The position numbers and the translations under genes were made by a program. 9,919 bases of DNA from DASQDN01 sp035630195 (GTDB taxonomy: Bacteria > Acidobacteriota > Terriglobia > Bryobacterales > Bryobacteraceae), in the NCBI GenBank assembly GCA_035630195.1, contig DASQLD010000149.1:1-9919 (forward strand), written 5' to 3'. The notes beneath the pieces are model-generated. The model had not been told where the DNA came from and did no database searches. It saw nothing but the letters and a program-made list of their open reading frames with translations. The first letter of the stretch is position 1; every line of letters starts with the position of its first letter. This document shows, piece after piece, positions 7,051 to 9,919 of the stretch.

Positions 7051-7803
7051 ATGAGGAAAATGTCACTTTTAGCCGGAGTAGTTGCGGTGATTAGCTGTGG
7101 ATGGGCGCAAACCCCAACCACTTATGTAGAAACATTCGAGAAGGGCCCTGGAGGATGGATCTCGAACCGACGGGACCCGCTTCCCATCTTCGACGGTGTA
7201 GCCTATTTGTTTGGTCCCTGGTATCTGGATAGTCACCACGCCCCTCCCGGCGCCGGCTATCTGAACATGTTGATGTATCTCTACACGAAGAGCGCCAATC
7301 ACAATGAAAAGCTCGGGGGCGCCAACGGGTTTACGCGCGGCAACTATTCCACTGCTCTTACCAATGCCAAGGTCTCGCTCCGGCTTCGCGGTGACATGGA
7401 TCTGCAAGGCGCCAAGATGGTGGTTTTGATTCAGGCAAAGACGGCGAAGACGACCGCTAACTTCGTACTGACCGGCCAGCCGTTTGAGATCAGCCGGCAG
7501 TGGACAGACCAGACGGTGACGTTAACCCCCGATCCGAAGCAGTGGACTTGCCTGGGCGGCCGTGAGTCCAAGAAGCATCAATACGGATGCGATGATATCG
7601 ATACTGTCCTCAAAGATGTCAATGTCGACATCATGTTTGTTCTTTTTCCCTTGAATGTAGTTCCTGTGAAACCTGTGTCGGAACCGCACAAGCTGCGCGC
7701 GGGTCAGGACTACCCTGAAGAACCGAGTTATGAAGTCTGGCAAAAATACCTGCCAAAGGGCCTCATTATGGTTGACACTGTCAAGATCGAGTATCCCCGA
7801 TAA
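7051..7803 (+). CDS. Exported protein or lipoprotein of unknown function, possible laminin-B/carbohydrate-binding-like fold
   Basis: A 250-residue protein that I do not recognise as a named family. Residues 1-20 form a signal sequence: basic MRK, then a hydrophobic stretch to VISC16, which fits a lipobox, and WAQ20, which could instead be a signal peptidase I site. The mature part is rich in alternating hydrophobic residues and looks all-beta. The opening ETFEKGPGGW at 27-36, a later PPGAGYLNM at 65-73 and LRLRGDMDLQGAKMVVLIQ at 110-128 recall the laminin-B or carbohydrate-binding jelly-roll pattern, but this is only resemblance. Cys167 and Cys180 could form a disulfide. No catalytic motif is evident. 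The receptor gene starts 31 bases downstream, so the two are probably one operon, with this protein perhaps a periplasmic or surface partner in ligand capture. The ATG at 7051 has no strong Shine-Dalgarno; an ATG at codon 4 is an alternative. Confidence 0.75.
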   Translation: MRKMSLLAGVVAVISCGWAQTPTTYVETFEKGPGGWISNRRDPLPIFDGVAYLFGPWYLDSHHAPPGAGYLNMLMYLYTKSANHNEKLGGANGFTRGNYSTALTNAKVSLRLRGDMDLQGAKMVVLIQAKTAKTTANFVLTGQPFEISRQWTDQTVTLTPDPKQWTCLGGRESKKHQYGCDDIDTVLKDVNVDIMFVLFPLNVVPVKPVSEPHKLRAGQDYPEEPSYEVWQKYLPKGLIMVDTVKIEYPR

Positions 7804-7821
7804 GATACTGCATTCCCTTAT

Positions 7822-7829
7822 AAGAGGAG
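7822..7829 (+). promoter_or_regulatory. Ribosome binding site of the TonB-dependent receptor
   Basis: AAGAGGAG lies five bases before the ATG at 7835. This strong Shine-Dalgarno fixes the receptor start and supports translation from a transcript shared with the upstream gene. Confidence 0.8.
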
Positions 7830-7834
7830 TTGCT

Positions 7835-9919
7835 ATGATCCGCTCAGCGGCTTTCCTGCTATTTGTAGCTGCCGTGCTTTCGCTCAACGCCCAGGTGGCG
7901 TCGCGTATCGCCGGCGTCATCGTTGACAGTAGTGATGCGCCAGTGCCTGGCGCCGGTGTGACGCTGACTCAGACGCGAACCGGAGTCACGCTTTCCACCA
8001 CCACGAATGAATCGGGGCGCTACTCTTTTCCCAATCTGCTGGTCGGCGAGTACGTCGTCGCGGCGGAGAAGCAAGGATTCAAGAAGGTTGTCTCCGAGCA
8101 ACTGAGGCTGGACGTCAATCAGGTGATCGACTTGAACCTGCGGCTGGAAGTGGGGGAACTCTCGCAACAGGTCGAAGTGTCGGCCAGCGCTGCGTTGTTG
8201 CAGACGTCCGATTCCCAAGTAGGTACCCTTGTCGAGAATAAACAGATTGTGGACCTGCCGCTGGCAGCTCGAGACTTTATGCAGCTTTCCTTGTTGGCCC
8301 CGGGTGTAGTCGAATCGCGAGATAACATTCGCCACCAGGCTTCTCGAGGAACGTGGCAGGGATCGTTCTCCGTTCATGGACAAAGCGGCAAGTATAACCA
8401 ATACATCTTTGACGGCCTGGTGGGTAAGGAAGTTCAGCATCAGACGAATATCTTCGCTCCTTCGATTGATGCGATTGAGGAAATTCGTGTCCAAACCTCA
8501 AACTACTCGGCCGAGTTTGGGGGCGAGGCCGGCGGTCACATTAACGTCGTCACAAAGGCGGGAAGCAACCAGTTTCATGGAGCGCTGTGGGAGTTCCTTC
8601 GCAACACACAGCTGAATGCGCGGGAAAAGTTCGCCGACCGGCGGGCCCAGCTAAACCGGAACAGCTTCGGCGCGGCGGTGGGTGGCCCGATTAAACGCGA
8701 CAAGACTTTCTTCTTTGGAGCTTGGGATTCCATGCGGCTTAGGCAGGGCTATACGCAGAATACAACCCTGCCGACACAGGCTTTTCGGGAAGGGGACTTC
8801 TCCGCACTGCTGGTGCGAGACGCCTCCAATCCCACCCCCATCGTTCTCTATGACTGGACAACCGGCGCCCCATTTCCAGGAAATATCATCCCCCGCAGCA
8901 GGCTGAATCCCCTTGCCTTGAATTTCCAGCAACAGTTCATTCCCCAGCCGAATCGGGCCGGCCGTGGTGGAAATCGTCCGATTGACAACTATCAATCCCT
9001 GGAGCCTCAGGAGACCGGGAACGATCAATTCATTGCGCGCCTGGATCATCAGATCAACGCTTCTAATCGACTCTACGGCCGCTACATCATCTCGGACACC
9101 GATACGCAAGCGGCTCCGCCGTGGCCGACGTTCTCGTACAACTTCAAGATGCGTGGACAGCACGCCGTCTTCAACTACACAACCACGCTCAGTCCGACCA
9201 CTATTTACGAGTTCCGCGGCGGCTATAGCCGCTTTCGGCAAAATGATCTGACGGAAAGCGCCTTCAATCGCAACACCGCAGCGGAGTTGGGTCTCAAGGG
9301 CGCCTGCGCCGACCCGCAATGTTGGCACGCCCCTACTTTTCAGATAACCGATTTCAGCCAGTGGGGCACGCCGGCCGGTCGCAACCAGGCTTCCACAACG
9401 GAAGGTCCTCGCGGCTGGAAGAATGAGATCTTTCAGATTCACACCGGCTTCTATCTAACCCGAGGCAGCCACATGATCAAGGCCGGGTTCACGGGATACC
9501 GTCATCGCGACACATTCCCCAATGGTCTGCAACCCGCTGGAGTTCACACCTTCAATGGGCAGTGGACAGCAGGCGCAGGATCGAACGGATATGCCTTGGC
9601 CGACGCGCTGCTGGGCCTGCCGAGGCGGATTCGCGCTTCGATTGATATTGTCGATCCCAACTATCGTAATTCGCACCTGATGCCGTGGGTGCAGGACGAC
9701 TGGAAGATCACGCGCAACTTGACGCTGAATCTTGGCTTCCGTTACGAATGGATGGGCAGACCACAGGCCAAGTACGATACCATCGGCAACTTCTACATCA
9801 AGGCCCCAGGGCAGGCTGTGATTATTACTCCGCAGGACACCGGCAGTCCGCTAGTGGAACCGCGTCCGGAATCACTCGGCCGCAGTCTGCTGGAGAATGA
9901 CAATAACAATTTCGCTCCG
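7835..9919 (+). CDS. Oar-like TonB-dependent receptor with carboxypeptidase regulatory-like domain (3' end beyond window)
   Basis: An open frame of 695 codons without a stop, running off the window end in frame; full members of this family are usually about 1,000-1,200 residues, so roughly the C-terminal third is missing. Order of parts: signal peptide at 1-20 (MIRSAAFLLF start, LNAQ end); carboxypeptidase-regulatory-like beta domain at about 24-105 with GVIVDSSDAPVPGAGVTL and ESGRYSFPNLLVGEY; plug domain at about 115-245 with VDLPLAARDFMQLSLLAPGV, then FDGL, IEEIRVQTSNYSAEFGG and INVVTKAGSNQFHG; then the outer-membrane barrel with GGPIKRDKTFFFG at 283-295 and a late DDWKI plus LNLGFRYEWMGRP. 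Such proteins sit in the outer membrane and import or bind large substrates using TonB energy; in acidobacteria substrates are mostly unknown. It lies 31 bases after the small exported protein gene, probably in the same operon. Spot-checks at several codons support one uninterrupted frame. Confidence 0.93.
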   Translation, partial: MIRSAAFLLFVAAVLSLNAQVASRIAGVIVDSSDAPVPGAGVTLTQTRTGVTLSTTTNESGRYSFPNLLVGEYVVAAEKQGFKKVVSEQLRLDVNQVIDLNLRLEVGELSQQVEVSASAALLQTSDSQVGTLVENKQIVDLPLAARDFMQLSLLAPGVVESRDNIRHQASRGTWQGSFSVHGQSGKYNQYIFDGLVGKEVQHQTNIFAPSIDAIEEIRVQTSNYSAEFGGEAGGHINVVTKAGSNQFHGALWEFLRNTQLNAREKFADRRAQLNRNSFGAAVGGPIKRDKTFFFGAWDSMRLRQGYTQNTTLPTQAFREGDFSALLVRDASNPTPIVLYDWTTGAPFPGNIIPRSRLNPLALNFQQQFIPQPNRAGRGGNRPIDNYQSLEPQETGNDQFIARLDHQINASNRLYGRYIISDTDTQAAPPWPTFSYNFKMRGQHAVFNYTTTLSPTTIYEFRGGYSRFRQNDLTESAFNRNTAAELGLKGACADPQCWHAPTFQITDFSQWGTPAGRNQASTTEGPRGWKNEIFQIHTGFYLTRGSHMIKAGFTGYRHRDTFPNGLQPAGVHTFNGQWTAGAGSNGYALADALLGLPRRIRASIDIVDPNYRNSHLMPWVQDDWKITRNLTLNLGFRYEWMGRPQAKYDTIGNFYIKAPGQAVIITPQDTGSPLVEPRPESLGRSLLENDNNNFAP

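Noticed and set aside
7859..9442. Long minus-strand open frames (7859-8494 and 8651-9442) opposite the receptor gene.
   Set aside because: They are antisense shadows of a clearly recognisable TonB-dependent receptor; their translations show no domain and are arginine-rich.
1..9919. Mobile elements, CRISPR arrays, phage genes or rRNA/tRNA genes.
   Set aside because: No transposase or integrase domain, terminal repeats, direct-repeat arrays or RNA gene signatures were seen on either strand.

Overview
The window looks like chromosomal DNA of a moderately GC-rich, Gram-negative soil-type bacterium, most likely an acidobacterium (Solibacter/Bryobacterales-like). The main clue is the right end: a large Oar-like TonB-dependent receptor with an N-terminal carboxypeptidase-regulatory domain, a family hugely expanded in that phylum. 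An exported PAP2/haloperoxidase-type protein and a STAND-type WD40 sensor module also fit. The taxonomic call is inference from protein families only.

Layout, left to right. (1) On the minus strand, an exported vanadium-haloperoxidase/PAP2-family protein made of two tandem PAP2-like halves, of which only the C-terminal half keeps all active-site residues (51-1451). (2) On the minus strand, a two-gene unit: a WD40 propeller protein (start near 5025) followed after 42 bases by a DUF4419 protein (1678-2769). The WD40 protein begins directly with the helical linker that normally joins a NACHT/AAA NTPase to its propellers, so it looks like a STAND protein without its NTPase and effector. (3) Divergent from this unit, on the plus strand, is ric/ytfE, a di-iron protein for repair of Fe-S clusters (5131-5856). 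The short gap between the two holds a perfect GTGA-N6-TCAC palindrome of CRP/FNR-family type. (4) Convergent with ric is a PPK2-family polyphosphate kinase on the minus strand (6073-6867). (5) On the plus strand, a small exported protein or lipoprotein of unknown function (7051-7803) is followed after 31 bases by the TonB-dependent receptor (7835 to beyond the window end).

The genes do not form one pathway. Ric and PPK2 suggest a stress-response flavour (nitrosative/oxidative damage repair; polyphosphate and nucleotide homeostasis). The right-hand pair looks like an outer-membrane uptake or binding unit. No RNA genes, CRISPR arrays, insertion sequences or phage genes were seen. All gaps between genes are under about 230 bases. 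The item most worth following is the orphan STAND sensor plus DUF4419 pair; nothing here proves a new system.
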